From contig QIDL01000353.1 of the NCBI GenBank assembly GCA_003228415.1, positions 1-5,177 on the forward strand: a stretch of 5,177 nucleotides of DNA. Reading direction: 5' to 3'. A program made the position numbers and the translations under genes. Of this stretch, positions 4,441 through 5,177 are shown piece by piece. Source of the stretch: Gammaproteobacteria bacterium. GTDB lineage: Bacteria; Pseudomonadota; Gammaproteobacteria; Pseudomonadales; Azotimanducaceae. Positions within the stretch are counted from its first letter, which is position 1. The number at the start of each line of letters is the position of its first letter. The notes beneath the pieces are model-generated. The model saw nothing but the letters and a program-made list of their open reading frames with translations, did no database searches and was not told the DNA's origin.

Positions 4441-5177
4441 TCAGTCGGTAACCGCGCCGAAACTGGCCGAACTCACCAGCCGCGCATATTTGGCAAGAGC
4501 GCCGCGATCGGTATAAGCATCAGGTTTGACCCAGACAGACCGACGCTGCTCGAGAGTTGCATCGTCGAGGCGCACAAGAATTTCCCGCTTGACTGCGTCT
4601 ACCGTGATGATATCGCCATCCTCGAGAAGAGCGATTGCACCGCCGTCGAATGCTTCGGGAGTGATGTGCCCGATTACAAAACCATGGGAGCCACCGGAGA
4701 ACCGACCATCGGTAATGAGCGCTACATCCTGGGAGAGCCCGAGGCCGTTGATCGCACTGGTCACAGAGAGCATCTCACGCATGCCGGGTCCACCCTTGGG
4801 CCCCTCGTAGCGGACGACCACGACGTCGCCTTTGCCGATTTGCCCGTCCATTATCGCCGCCATGGCAGCCTCTTCGCCCTGGTAGCACCTGGCCATGCCG
4901 GTGAACGACAGACCCTCATGTCCGGTGATTTTCGCCACAGCGCCTTCTGGTGCCAGGTTGCCGTAGAGGATGACCAGGTGAGAGTCTTTCTTGATCGGGT
5001 CGCGGAACGGTCGAATGATCTGCTGTCCCTCCGGGAAGGGCGCCACGTTCGCGAGGTTTTCTGCGAGCGTCTTACCGGTGACAGTGAGACAATCGCCGTG
5101 CAGCAGACCTTCCTCCATTAACATTTTCATCAACGGTTGAATGCCGCCGATGGCGATCAGGTCGCTCATGGTGTGCC
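4441..5177 (-). CDS. ilvD: Dihydroxy-acid dehydratase, C-terminal part (cut by window edge)
   Basis: About 244 residues are present, less than half of the usual roughly 560; the N-terminal part lies beyond the right edge. The enzyme dehydrates 2,3-dihydroxy-isovalerate and its methylvalerate homologue to 2-keto acids in valine, leucine and isoleucine synthesis, using an iron-sulfur cluster and Mg2+. Recognisable stretches include HGDCLTVTGKTLAENLA, NLAPEGAVAKITG, RYEGPKGGPGMREML, and the family signature LITDGRFSGGSHGFVIGHITPEA, ending LVSSASFGAVTD. These match IlvD rather than the related sugar-acid dehydratase Edd. The frame runs straight through to the edge; an internal ATG at 5167-5169 is not the true start. 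The closely following cyclase-family gene is an unusual partner, and no other ilv gene is visible. The cluster-binding cysteines of the N-terminal half cannot be checked here. Confidence 0.93.
   Translation of the reverse strand, partial: HTMSDLIAIGGIQPLMKMLMEEGLLHGDCLTVTGKTLAENLANVAPFPEGQQIIRPFRDPIKKDSHLVILYGNLAPEGAVAKITGHEGLSFTGMARCYQGEEAAMAAIMDGQIGKGDVVVVRYEGPKGGPGMREMLSVTSAINGLGLSQDVALITDGRFSGGSHGFVIGHITPEAFDGGAIALLEDGDIITVDAVKREILVRLDDATLEQRRSVWVKPDAYTDRGALAKYARLVSSASFGAVTD

Noticed and set aside
4375..5121. 248-codon plus-strand open frame opposite ilvD
   Set aside because: It lies entirely antisense to ilvD and part of the cyclase gene. Those have clear family motifs, and this translation shows none.

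Overview
The window looks like chromosomal DNA from a moderately GC-rich, probably gammaproteobacterial organism. This is an inference from the gene families: a DUF3012-type small lipoprotein, a YqaE/Pmp3 peptide, a single-repeat UPF0016/TMEM165 protein and a periplasmic L,D-transpeptidase. I saw no rRNA, tRNA, CRISPR array, insertion sequence or phage gene. Coding density is high and no stretch over 300 bases lacks a gene.

Layout, left to right. Positions 1-138 hold an open minus-strand frame that I cannot assign. A STAS/SEC14-like cytoplasmic protein follows (139-513, minus, GTG start). Next is a two-gene minus-strand unit, read from right to left: a YqaE/Pmp3 membrane peptide (832-990), then a DUF3012 lipoprotein (637-798), with a hairpin between them that overlaps the Pmp3 stop codon. 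Divergent from these is the only plus-strand gene, a complete MlrC-type M81 metallopeptidase (1113-2615). It converges on a half-length TMEM165/GDT1-type cation transporter gene (2653-2928, minus). Upstream of that is an L,D-transpeptidase gene (3065-3601, minus). The right end holds an apparent operon transcribed leftwards: ilvD, cut by the window edge (4441-5177), followed within 16 bases by a cyclase-family metal-hydrolase homologue (3753-4424). The cyclase gene ends in a 15-base tandem repeat.

Functionally the genes are a mixture: branched-chain amino acid synthesis (ilvD), cell-wall cross-linking (L,D-transpeptidase), envelope or ion homeostasis (Pmp3, DUF3012, TMEM165) and two hydrolase-like enzymes of unknown substrate. 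I found no convincing new multi-gene system. The points most worth a second look are the cyclase homologue that lacks two expected metal-binding histidines, the stop-codon-carrying tandem repeat at its 3' end, and the small Pmp3-DUF3012 envelope unit.
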